From Nocardia pseudobrasiliensis NBRC 108224 (GTDB lineage Bacteria; Actinomycetota; Actinomycetes; Mycobacteriales; Mycobacteriaceae), in the NCBI RefSeq assembly GCF_001613105.1, contig NZ_BDBS01000070.1, positions 1 through 48,212 of the forward strand: 48,212 nucleotides of DNA. Reading direction: 5' to 3'. The position numbers were made by a program, and so were the translations under genes. How positions within the stretch are numbered: position 1 is the first letter of the stretch; each line of letters starts with the position of its first letter. Below the pieces are notes generated by a model. That model had not been told where the DNA came from, did not search any database, and saw nothing but the letters and a program-made list of their open reading frames with translations. Of this stretch, positions 25,792-33,706 are shown piece after piece.

Positions 25792-27408
25792 TCAGTCCCC
25801 GCGCAACAGCCGCTTGAGCACCTTGCCCGTCGGGTTGCGCGGCAGCTCCTCGAGGAAAACCACCCGCCGAGGCACCTTGTAGCGAGCCAGATTCGCCTTC
25901 ACATGCGCTTTGACGGTGTCGTCGTCGAGGTCGGGATCCTCGCGCACCACGAAAGCCTCGACCCGAGCGCCGAATTCGTCGTCTGGAACGCCGAGTACGG
26001 CCGCCTCGCGAATTCCGGGATGGGCGTTCAGCAGTTCCTCGATCTCACCCGGAAAGACATTCTCCCCACCCGATACGATCATGTCGTCGTCGCGCCCATC
26101 GATGAAAAGCCGACCGGTCGAATCGAAATGGCCGATATCGCCGGAGGACATCAGCCCGCCGACCCGCTCCTTGTCCCCGCCGCCGGTATAGCCATCGAAT
26201 TGCACGGCATTGGCCACGAAGATCCGTCCGGTCACCCCGCGCGGCGTCTCGCGACCCTCGTCGTCGAGGATCTTCACCACCGAGCCGAGCACCGGCCGCC
26301 CCACGCATCCCGGTTCCGCCGCAAGATCTTCCGGCGTCGCGACGGTGGCGTAGGCGACCTCGGTCGAGCCGTAGAGGTTGTAGACCACCGGCCCGAACAG
26401 TTCGGTCGTCCGGCGGCACAGATCCGCGCCCAGCTGCGAACCCGCCACGAACACGATGCGCAGCGCCGACAGATCCCGTCCGGTCAGCGCGTTCGGCGGC
26501 AGCTCGGCGATGCGGGCCAGCATGACCGGCACGGCGACGAGCGCGGTCGCGCGGTGGCGCGACATGCTGTCGATCACCCGCTGTGGATCGAATCGCCGCC
26601 GGATCACCAGCGTGGATCCGAAGCCGATGGCCAGCAGCGCCATCGCGAAGCCGAGCGTATGAAACAGCGGCGCAGGACATTCCGTCACCTCGCGGGTGCG
26701 GAAGGGCACTTTGCTCAAGATCGCGCCCAGCGGTTCCAGCGAGCGCGGTTCCGGCCGCGTGGCGCCCTTCGGCGTTCCGGTGGTCCCGCTGGTCAGCAAC
26801 ACCACCTTGGCGCCGTGGGCGGGCGCGGGCGGCGGTACGGGCGAACCCGCGCCGATGAGCGATTCCAGACTGCTGGTGTGCGCGGAATCGGTCCAGGCGC
26901 GATACGCGCCGCGCCGGGGGCTGAGCGTGCCGAGGATCGGCTCGTACTCCTCGTCGTAGACCAGTAGATCCACACCCTCGCGGGCGGCCACGTCGTGCAG
27001 CTGCGGGCCCGCGAAATCGGTGTTGAGCAATACGATTCGGGTTCCGCACTTGGCCGCGGCGAATACCGCGTCGAGCAGCCCGCGATGATTGCGCGCCAGA
27101 ATCGCCACGCCCTCACCGGAATTCAGCCCGCGCCTACGCCATTCGTTGGCCAGGCGCGTGGAGCGATCGTCGAGTTCGCGGAAGCTCAGCGTGCCCGATT
27201 CGTCGACGAGCGCGGCCCGATCGCCGTAGCGCGCGGCCGACAGTCGCAGCAGCGCGGGCAGCGCGCCGTAGCGCAGCAGCGTGGCGCCCGCACTGAGCAG
27301 GGGTAGCGGCGATTCGACGCCCACCAGACCGCTGCCGACGGCCAGGCGCAGCGATTCCAGTTCGATCCAGGCGCGGATGCCCAGATTCCGGAGCAGGGTC
27401 GAGGTCAT
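25792..27408 (-). CDS. Fatty acyl-CoA synthetase (FadD-type, AMP-binding)
   Basis: Activates a fatty acid to acyl-AMP and then acyl-CoA; 538 residues. ANL-superfamily motifs in order: LSFRELDDRSTRLAN, LLTSGTTGTPKG (phosphate loop), APLFHTLGFAMAL, VYNLYGSTEVAYAT, SSGDIGHFDSTGRLFIDGRDDDMIVSGGENVFPGEIEE (hinge, A8) in shorter pieces, and PRNPTGKVLKR with the catalytic Lys. It resembles the mycobacterial FadD2/FadD12 type by overall look. The ATG at 27408 has GGAG about 8 nt upstream. It follows the thioesterase gene by 69 bp on the same strand, suggesting one transcript. Confidence 0.92.
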   Translation of the reverse strand: MTSTLLRNLGIRAWIELESLRLAVGSGLVGVESPLPLLSAGATLLRYGALPALLRLSAARYGDRAALVDESGTLSFRELDDRSTRLANEWRRRGLNSGEGVAILARNHRGLLDAVFAAAKCGTRIVLLNTDFAGPQLHDVAAREGVDLLVYDEEYEPILGTLSPRRGAYRAWTDSAHTSSLESLIGAGSPVPPPAPAHGAKVVLLTSGTTGTPKGATRPEPRSLEPLGAILSKVPFRTREVTECPAPLFHTLGFAMALLAIGFGSTLVIRRRFDPQRVIDSMSRHRATALVAVPVMLARIAELPPNALTGRDLSALRIVFVAGSQLGADLCRRTTELFGPVVYNLYGSTEVAYATVATPEDLAAEPGCVGRPVLGSVVKILDDEGRETPRGVTGRIFVANAVQFDGYTGGGDKERVGGLMSSGDIGHFDSTGRLFIDGRDDDMIVSGGENVFPGEIEELLNAHPGIREAAVLGVPDDEFGARVEAFVVREDPDLDDDTVKAHVKANLARYKVPRRVVFLEELPRNPTGKVLKRLLRGD

Positions 27409-27477
27409 GGCGAACTCCGTTTGCTCTCCATCAGGTGGCACGTCGCCCGCGGCCGGTCGGCCGCGGGCGACGCGTGA

Positions 27478-27948
27478 CTAGCGACCGTGCGTACGCAGCT
27501 GATACAGCCCGGTAGTCTCGGCGACCACCGTGCCGTCGGCGTCGATCACCTTCGCGTGCAACGTGAACTCACCCTTCCCGTTGGCGTCGGCGTCGGCGAT
27601 GATGCGGTCGATCTCCTCCTGCGACAGATGCGCCTCGGCCCGCACATCGGATTTGGCGGGCCGGCGGAAGAAGATCTGCAGATCCTTCACCAGCGGGTAG
27701 TACTTCGACATATCGAAGCTGGCCAACTGGATCGCACCACCGAGCACCTCCGCCACGGTGAACAGCACCCCGGCGTACATCGCGCCGAAGTGATTGCCGT
27801 TGCCCTCGATCGGAACGGTGGACGAGGCGTAGCCGGGCCGCACCTCGACCGCCCGCACTCCCATCCGGTACGCGACCGGGATGGTGAGCTCCAATCCGCT
27901 GTTCACCATGTCCGCGAACGCCGGGGCGTCGCTGTTCGTCTCGGTCAT
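27478..27948 (-). CDS. Hot-dog fold acyl-CoA thioesterase-like protein (DUF4442 / PaaI-like)
   Basis: Probably hydrolyses acyl-CoA or acts as a small hot-dog protein in lipid metabolism; 156 residues. Visible: MGVRAVEVRPGYASSTVP, the helix segment GNHFGAMYAGVLFTVAEVLGG split as in the hot-dog core, LVKDLQIFFRRPAKSDVRAE, and the final strand GTVVAETTGLYQLR. The catalytic acid would be the Glu of the VAEVLGG helix. The ATG at 27948 is preceded by AGGGATG; a GTG two codons upstream is also in frame. It lies between two fadD-type genes on the same strand, so it may balance acyl-CoA pools with them. Confidence 0.8.
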   Translation of the reverse strand: MTETNSDAPAFADMVNSGLELTIPVAYRMGVRAVEVRPGYASSTVPIEGNGNHFGAMYAGVLFTVAEVLGGAIQLASFDMSKYYPLVKDLQIFFRRPAKSDVRAEAHLSQEEIDRIIADADANGKGEFTLHAKVIDADGTVVAETTGLYQLRTHGR

Positions 27949-28027
27949 GCCCACATCCCTTTCTGCACCACTACGTGCCCGGTCCGCGACCGGTGGGCTC
28001 AGGGTACGACATGCTGTTGGCGGTCCG

Positions 28028-29677
28028 TCAATACCGCGCGTGCGGCAGTGTGGCCACCTTCAGCTCGCCGTCGGCGTATCGCGCGCGCAGTCGCTTCTTG
28101 TCGAATTTGCCGACGCTGGTCTTGGGGATCTCATCGATGAAGGCCCAGTGCTCGGGCAGCTGCCACTTGGCGAACTTGCCCGCGAGGAATTCGCGCAACT
28201 CCTCCGCGTCGGCCGTCGCGCCCTCCTTGAGCACGACCGCCACCAGCGGGCGCTCGTCCCACTTCTCGTCCGGAATGCCGATCACCGACGCCTCGGCCAC
28301 GGCCGGATGGCCCATGATCGCGTTCTCCAGATCGACCGAGGAGATCCATTCGCCGCCGGACTTGATCACATCCTTGGAGCGGTCGACCAGTGTGAGATAG
28401 CCGTTGGGACTGATCTTTCCGACATCACCGGTGCGCAGCCAGCCGTCGTGGAACTTGTCCGGATCCACGCTCTCGCCCTCGGGCGAGTAATAGGAGGCGG
28501 TGATCCACGGCCCGCGCACCTCGACCTCGCCGAGCGCCTCGCCGTCGTTGGGGACTACGGATCCGTCGTCGGCGACCAGCCGCGCCTGCACCGGCGCGGG
28601 GAATCGGCCCTGCGTGTAGCGGTAGGCCCATTCCTCTTCGCCCGTAACGCCTTTCGGCGCGTGCGCCACACTGCCCAGCGGTGAGGTCTCGGTCATACCC
28701 CACGCGTGCAGCAGTCGCACGCCGTGCTTCTCCTGGAAGGCCCGCATCATCGACGGCGGCACCGCCGAACCGCCGACCACCACGGTCCGCAGATGCGAGA
28801 TGTCCTGCGGCTGCGCGTCCAGTCCCGCCAGCACGCCGCCCCAGATGGTCGGCACCGCGGCGGCGAAGGACGGTTTCACCTCGCCCATCAGTTGCAGCAG
28901 CGGACCGGGCTGCAGGAAGCGGTCGGGCATCAGCAGATTCGAGCCCGCCATCATCGCGGCGTAGGGAATCCCCCACGCGTTGGCGTGGAACAGCGGCACG
29001 ATCGTCAGTACGGTGTCGCGCTCGGTGAAGCCCATACTGTTGGGCGAGATCACCTGCATGGCGTGCAACCAGTTCGAACGATGGGAGTAGACAACGCCTT
29101 TCGGGTCCCCGGTGGTGCCGGAGGTGTAGCACATACCGGCGGGCGACCGCTCGTCGATGACCGGGAAGTCATAGGTATCCGGTTGTCCCGCAAGCAGTTC
29201 GGTGTAGGAGTGCACCTCGACCCCGGCGGGCGCCTGCAGTGCGGCGGCGTCGCCGTTCACGACGATCACGTGGCGCACGGTCTTCAGATTCGGCAGATAC
29301 TGGGCGAACATCGGCACCAGCGACCCGTCGACGAGCACCACCTTGTCCTCGGCGTGGTTGGCCACGTAGACGACCTGCTCCGGGAACAGCCGGATATTGA
29401 GCGCGTGCAGTACCGCGCCCATCGCGGGCACGGCCATATAGACGACCGTATGTTCGTTGTTGTTCCACATGAAGGTGGCTACCCGGTCGCCCTCACCGAC
29501 CCCGAGACCGCGCAGCGCGTGGGCCAGGCGAGCCGCCTCCGCGCCGAGTTCCCGGTAGGTCATGGTGCGCACCCCGTCGCCGGTCCAGGTGGACACCGTA
29601 CTGTCGCCCTGGAATGTCGCCGCATACCGCAGCAGCGTCGCCAGCGACAGCTGCTCGTCCTGCATCGTGCTCCACAT
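28028..29677 (-). CDS. Medium/long-chain fatty acyl-CoA ligase (FadD/AlkK-like)
   Basis: Acyl-CoA ligase of about 549 residues. Motifs: MTYRELGAEAARLAHAL, MCYTSGTTGDPKGV (phosphate loop), PLFHANAWGIPYAA, LLHAWGMTETSPLGS, WLRTGDVGKISPNGYL, LVDRSKDVIKSGGEWIS (hinge) and PKTSVGKFDKK with the catalytic Lys. MTETSP with DVIKSGGEWIS is typical of the AlkK/FadD medium-to-long-chain group. AAGGAG lies 11 nt before the ATG at 29677; the ATG four codons later (29665) is an alternative. It is first in a same-strand set with the thioesterase and a second synthetase, and diverges from an acyl-CoA dehydrogenase, which fits a fatty-acid degradation locus. Confidence 0.92.
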   Translation of the reverse strand: MWSTMQDEQLSLATLLRYAATFQGDSTVSTWTGDGVRTMTYRELGAEAARLAHALRGLGVGEGDRVATFMWNNNEHTVVYMAVPAMGAVLHALNIRLFPEQVVYVANHAEDKVVLVDGSLVPMFAQYLPNLKTVRHVIVVNGDAAALQAPAGVEVHSYTELLAGQPDTYDFPVIDERSPAGMCYTSGTTGDPKGVVYSHRSNWLHAMQVISPNSMGFTERDTVLTIVPLFHANAWGIPYAAMMAGSNLLMPDRFLQPGPLLQLMGEVKPSFAAAVPTIWGGVLAGLDAQPQDISHLRTVVVGGSAVPPSMMRAFQEKHGVRLLHAWGMTETSPLGSVAHAPKGVTGEEEWAYRYTQGRFPAPVQARLVADDGSVVPNDGEALGEVEVRGPWITASYYSPEGESVDPDKFHDGWLRTGDVGKISPNGYLTLVDRSKDVIKSGGEWISSVDLENAIMGHPAVAEASVIGIPDEKWDERPLVAVVLKEGATADAEELREFLAGKFAKWQLPEHWAFIDEIPKTSVGKFDKKRLRARYADGELKVATLPHARY

Positions 29678-30118
29678 CTGTACCGCTACTCCTTCATCGG
29701 TGAACGGGGTCACACATGCGCGAGGATAGCCGAAACCGTTACCGCCGGTATCCGGTAATCGGTGACGATCGGGACCGTGGAAGACGACCTGTCGAACAGG
29801 TATAACGACCGCGCGCGGCGAGCCCCACACACGCCGCGCGCGGCCGTCCTGCCGGCGGACGCTACCCGACATGAAGCGCCCGGCCCGGCAGACCGCCCGG
29901 TGCGCGCCCTACCCGCGGCGATACCCCCTGCGGCATCGCCGAACGGCCAAATGCGCACCGAGACAGGTCATTTGGAGGAAAAAGGTTAGTGCAAAATACT
30001 AGGTGCGAACCAGACGGTTGTCCAGTCAACCGCGAACATCGGTGTTCACAGCCGTCGGTCCGCCTCCGCACCGATCGACATACAGTGCGTGGGGAGAACC
30101 CCCGCTGGAAGGACGACC
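29678..30118. promoter_or_regulatory. Divergent promoter region with a candidate operator
   Basis: 441 bp separating the minus-strand acyl-CoA ligase from the plus-strand acyl-CoA dehydrogenase, with no gene that I can support. CGGTTG (30015-30020), six spacer bases, then CAACCG (30027-30032) make a perfect inverted repeat about 90 bp before the dehydrogenase ATG, a size typical of TetR-family operators. It may control one or both fatty-acid genes. An AT-richer patch with a GGAGG sequence lies just before it (near 29975-29995). Confidence 0.35.
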
Positions 30119-31258
30119 ATGCCCGTCGAACGCATGCTGCCCACCCCGGAGGCCCGGGACCTGATCGAGCTGACCCGCGAGATCGCCGACAAGGTGCTCG
30201 AGCCGAACGTCGTGGACTACGAGCGGCACGAGACCTATCCGGCCGAGGCGTTCCGGGCGCTCGGCGCGGCGGGACTGCTGAGCCTGCCGTATCCGGAGGA
30301 GTTCGGCGGCGGCGCGCAGCCTTACGAGGTGTATCTGCAGGTTCTCGAGGAGCTGGCCGCGCGCTGGGCGGCGGTCGCGGTCGCGGTCAGCGTGCACAGC
30401 CTGTCGTGTCATCCACTGTTCGCCTTCGGCACGGCCGAGCAGCGGCAGCGCTGGCTGCCGGATATGCTGAGCGGCAATACGATCGGCGCGTACAGCCTGT
30501 CGGAACCGCATGCCGGTTCGGATGCGGCCGCGCTGCGCTGCCGGGCCACCGCGGTCGAGGACGGCTATCGGATCACCGGCTCCAAGGCGTGGATCACCAA
30601 CGGCGGCAAGGCCGATTACTACACGCTGTTCGCTCGCACGGGTGAGGGTTCGCGCGGGATCTCGTGTTTCCTGGTGCCCGCCGACACCGCCGGACTGTCG
30701 TTCGGCAAACCCGAGGAGAAGATGGGGCTGCGGGCCGTGCCGACCACCACCGCCGCCTACGACGATGCCGTGATATCCGCCGACCGTCTCATCGGCGAAC
30801 CGGGACAGGGACTTTCGATCGCGTTCAGCGCCCTGGACTCCGGACGGCTCGGCATCGCCGCCGTCGCGACCGGGCTGGCCCAGCGCGCCCTCGACGACGC
30901 GGTCGCCTACGCCCGCGAGCGGGAGGCGTTCGGCAAGCACATCATCGACCATCAGGGCCTGGGCTTCGTCCTGGCCGATATGGCCGCCGCGGTCGACTCC
31001 GCCCGGGCCACCTATATCGACGCCGCCCGCCGCCGCGATGCCGGACTGCCGTATTCGCGCCAGGCCAGCGTGGCCAAACTGGTGGCCACCGACGCCGCCA
31101 TGAAGGTCACCACCGACGCGGTCCAGGTCTTCGGCGGCTACGGCTACACCCAGGACTTCCCGGTCGAGCGCTATATGCGCGAGGCCAAGGTCATGCAGAT
31201 CTTCGAGGGGACCAATCAGATCCAGCGACTGGTCATCGCGCGCGGCCTGGCGGGCTGA
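30119..31258 (+). CDS. Acyl-CoA dehydrogenase
   Basis: FAD-dependent enzyme for the first step of acyl-CoA beta-oxidation or a branched/short-chain variant; 379 residues, the usual length. Visible: ALGAAGLLSLPYPEEFGGG, the flavin/substrate signatures AYSLSEPHAGSDAA and GYRITGSKAWITNGG, the FGKHIIDHQ segment, and the C-terminal QVFGGYGYTQDFPVERYMR followed by QIFEGTNQIQR, whose Glu is the expected catalytic base. GGAAGG lies 6 nt before the ATG at 30119. It is followed after 73 bp by a flavin monooxygenase, possibly in one transcript. Chain-length preference cannot be read from the sequence. Confidence 0.95.
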   Translation: MPVERMLPTPEARDLIELTREIADKVLEPNVVDYERHETYPAEAFRALGAAGLLSLPYPEEFGGGAQPYEVYLQVLEELAARWAAVAVAVSVHSLSCHPLFAFGTAEQRQRWLPDMLSGNTIGAYSLSEPHAGSDAAALRCRATAVEDGYRITGSKAWITNGGKADYYTLFARTGEGSRGISCFLVPADTAGLSFGKPEEKMGLRAVPTTTAAYDDAVISADRLIGEPGQGLSIAFSALDSGRLGIAAVATGLAQRALDDAVAYAREREAFGKHIIDHQGLGFVLADMAAAVDSARATYIDAARRRDAGLPYSRQASVAKLVATDAAMKVTTDAVQVFGGYGYTQDFPVERYMREAKVMQIFEGTNQIQRLVIARGLAG

Positions 31259-31331
31259 AGCTGGCCGAAAATCTCGATTCCTGTCCGCCGATCTCTTCGA
31301 TCTCGCAGGTGGACGGTCATATTCTTATCGT

Positions 31332-32801
31332 ATGAGTCACACACCGTCCATCCTGATCATCGGCGCCGGATTCGGGGGCCTCGGGCTGGCGCTGGAGTTG
31401 CGGCGCGCCGGTATCGAGAACTTCACGATTCTCGAGAAGGCCGCCGATCTCGGCGGGGTGTGGCGCGAGAACACCTATCCCGGCGCGGCATGCGATGTGC
31501 CGTCACCGCTGTACTCGTGGTCGTTCGAACCGAAATCCGATTGGCCGCGGCGGTTTTCGGAGCAGCGCGATATCCACGCGTACATGCGGTCGGTGGCCGA
31601 GAAGTATCGGCTGCCGTCGAAGATCCGCTTCGACACCGAGGTCACCGACGCGGAATTCGATGAGCGCCAAGGGATCTGGCAGGTGCGCACGGCCGACGGC
31701 GCGACGCTGACCGCGGATGTGCTGGTCTCCGCGGTGGGTCAGCTGTCGCGTCCGGCCATGCCGAATCTGCCCGGCCTGGACACCTTCACCGGGCCCTCGT
31801 TCCACTCCGCGCAGTGGGATCACAGCGTCGATCTCACCGGTAAGCGGGTGGCCTGCATCGGTACGGGAGCCAGTGCGATCCAATACATTCCGGAGATCCA
31901 GCCGAAGGTCGGGCATCTGACGCTGTTCCAGCGGTCGGCGGCGTGGGTGCTGCCCAAACCCGATACCGAGTACACGCCCACGCATCACGCGCTGTTCAAG
32001 CACGTTCCGGCCACTCGGCTGGCGGAACGGTTCCTGATCTTCGCGACCTTCGACATCCTGGCCCTCGGCCTGACCGATGTACCGCTCATCAAGTACCCAC
32101 TGATCGCGATCGCCGATCGCCATCGCACCAAGCAGGTTCCCGATGAGCAGCTGCGCCGCAAGCTCACTCCCGACTACGCGGCCGGATGCAAGCGCGGACT
32201 GTTCTCCAACGACTACTTCCCCGCCCTCACCCGTCCCAATGTGACCGTGGAGACCACCGCGATCGAGGCGATCACCCCCACCGGTATCCGCACCGGAGAC
32301 GGCGTGGACCACGAGGTCGACGTGATCATCTTCGGCACCGGCTTCAAGGGCACCGAATTCCTGTCCCCCATGAACATCTACGGCCAGGGCGGCCGCAAGC
32401 TCTCCGACGAGTGGGCCCCCGAGGGCGCCCGCGCCTACCTCGGCATGTCGGTCCCCGGCTTCCCCAACCTGTTCATGATGTACGGCCCGAACACCAACCT
32501 CGGCTCCGGCTCGATCATCTACATGCTGGAGGCCCAGGCCCGCTACATCCGCCAGGCCACCCAGTACCTGTCCGCCCACCCCGGCCGCTTCATAGCCGCC
32601 CGCGCCGCCGTCGAACAGGCATGGGACGACTGGCTCCAAAAGCGCCTGAAGGACACCCCCTGGAACTTCTGCTCCAGCTGGTACCGCAACGCCTCCGGCC
32701 GCATCACCAACAACTGGCCCGGCGCGACAATCCTGTTCCGCTGGAAGACAAGACGTTTCAATCCCGCCGACTACGACGAGGGCTCCGCACTGAAAAGCTG
32801 A
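31332..32801 (+). CDS. Baeyer-Villiger-type flavin monooxygenase
   Basis: FAD- and NADPH-dependent monooxygenase of 489 residues that would insert oxygen next to a ketone, or oxidise a heteroatom. Visible: the first Rossmann motif GAGFGGLG, GGVWRENTYPGAACDVPS, the Baeyer-Villiger fingerprint FTGPSFHSAQWD (an exact FxGxxxHxxxWD match), the second Rossmann motif GTGASA, and IIFGTGFKGT toward the end. It resembles mycobacterial and nocardial class I monooxygenases, but the N-terminus does not look like EthA. Its last 31 bp overlap the 3' end of a convergent gene. With the acyl-CoA dehydrogenase and ligases nearby it may serve ketone or sterol-chain breakdown; that is inference. Confidence 0.92.
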   Translation: MSHTPSILIIGAGFGGLGLALELRRAGIENFTILEKAADLGGVWRENTYPGAACDVPSPLYSWSFEPKSDWPRRFSEQRDIHAYMRSVAEKYRLPSKIRFDTEVTDAEFDERQGIWQVRTADGATLTADVLVSAVGQLSRPAMPNLPGLDTFTGPSFHSAQWDHSVDLTGKRVACIGTGASAIQYIPEIQPKVGHLTLFQRSAAWVLPKPDTEYTPTHHALFKHVPATRLAERFLIFATFDILALGLTDVPLIKYPLIAIADRHRTKQVPDEQLRRKLTPDYAAGCKRGLFSNDYFPALTRPNVTVETTAIEAITPTGIRTGDGVDHEVDVIIFGTGFKGTEFLSPMNIYGQGGRKLSDEWAPEGARAYLGMSVPGFPNLFMMYGPNTNLGSGSIIYMLEAQARYIRQATQYLSAHPGRFIAARAAVEQAWDDWLQKRLKDTPWNFCSSWYRNASGRITNNWPGATILFRWKTRRFNPADYDEGSALKS

Positions 32802-33214
32802 CCCTGCTCACCGAACACCCACGGCGCCAAGACCACCAGCCACCCGTCCGGATCCTCGAACAACACCGCCCCATTGCGCTCCCAATACGGATTGGCGGGC
32901 GCGACGGGCCGATGCCCGTACTCGCGCATCCGGTCCACAACCACCGCCAACGCCTCGACCCCCCGCAGATACAGCACCAGCTGATTCTCCGGATGCGGCT
33001 CCGGCACCACCGGCGGCTCCCCATGCTGAGTGATCTCGAGCTGCACCCCACTCCCCGGCAACCCGAACACCACCCCGTCATACCCGTCATGCCCCCGCCA
33101 CCGAGCCAACACCGGCAACCCCACCGCCGCCTCGTAAAACGCCATCACCTCGACATACCGCCCCGTAGGCCGCGCAAACCGCACCGCCCCCACCCCCAAA
33201 TGCTCAGGCCACAC
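32771..33214 (-). CDS. VOC-fold (glyoxalase/dioxygenase superfamily) protein
   Basis: 147 residues forming two beta-alpha-beta-beta-beta units. Unit one: GAVRFARPTGRYVEVMAFYE...LPVLARW...DGVVFGLPGSGVQLEIT; unit two: NQLVLYLRGVEALAVVVDRM...NPYWERNGAVLFEDPDGWLVVL. The end FEDPDGW is a common VOC signature, and its Asp/Glu with the central Glu (LEIT) could bind a metal. No substrate can be named; relatives include glyoxalases, fosfomycin-resistance proteins and simple binding proteins. Its 3' end overlaps the convergent monooxygenase by 31 bp. A later in-frame Met (MAFYE) would remove strand one, so I keep the first ATG. Confidence 0.8.
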   Translation of the reverse strand: MWPEHLGVGAVRFARPTGRYVEVMAFYEAAVGLPVLARWRGHDGYDGVVFGLPGSGVQLEITQHGEPPVVPEPHPENQLVLYLRGVEALAVVVDRMREYGHRPVAPANPYWERNGAVLFEDPDGWLVVLAPWVFGEQGQLFSAEPSS

Positions 33215-33278
33215 ATACCCCCCAACCCCACGATGCGACCATTCCTTCCCTCACCGGGTAAACTCCGCCCAAAGCCCA

Positions 33279-33351
33279 GCCTCCGTAGCTCAGGGGATAG
33301 AGCAACCCTCTCCTAAAGGGTAGGTCGCAGGTTCGATTCCTGCCGGGGGCA
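33279..33351 (+). tRNA. tRNA-Arg (anticodon CCU)
   Basis: Full cloverleaf: acceptor stem GCCTCCG/CGGGGGC (one T-G pair), D arm in TAGCTCAGGGGATAGAGCA, anticodon stem ACCCT/AGGGT around the loop CTCCTAA (anticodon CCT, reads AGG), T arm GCAGG-TTCGATT-CCTGC, discriminator A. CCA is not encoded. AGG is rare in such GC-rich genomes, so one such tRNA is expected. Confidence 0.97.
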
Positions 33352-33706
33352 CAGAACAGATGGGAACACCATCACCGTCGGTGACAGCCGCAGTTGCGGC
33401 GTCACCCTCGGTGGGGGGTCGCGCCGTGCAGGGGTACGGATGTCTCGGCGAGGGCCGCATTCGCTGTTTCTCGCAGCAAATGGATGGTTTGGGCCGCCCA
33501 CGGCCGCGTAGTGGGAGACAACGATCCGGCCCGAATTCGTCTCCGCGCGACAATGCCACCGGTCCCCGTACGGCCTACCGTTTCGGCACGAATCGCGGAG
33601 AACTCGAAACCAGCGACGACAGCTCGGTTTCCGGCAGAGTGGCCATGAGACCCCCGCCTCGAGAACAATCGCTCGGTCGGCACGGCCGACAAGGGGAGAA
33701 CAGACG
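33352..33706. other. Gap between tRNA-Arg and phaC
   Basis: 355 bp with no convincing gene; short frames on both strands lack family resemblance and start signals. It must hold the phaC promoter. I saw no second copy of the tRNA 3' end in this stretch and no integrase, so there is no sign of an integrated element. Confidence 0.5.

Noticed and set aside
33279..33706. Possible integration site of a mobile element at the 3' end of tRNA-Arg
   Set aside because: No integrase, no second copy of the tRNA end seen, and the following genes are metabolic with normal composition.
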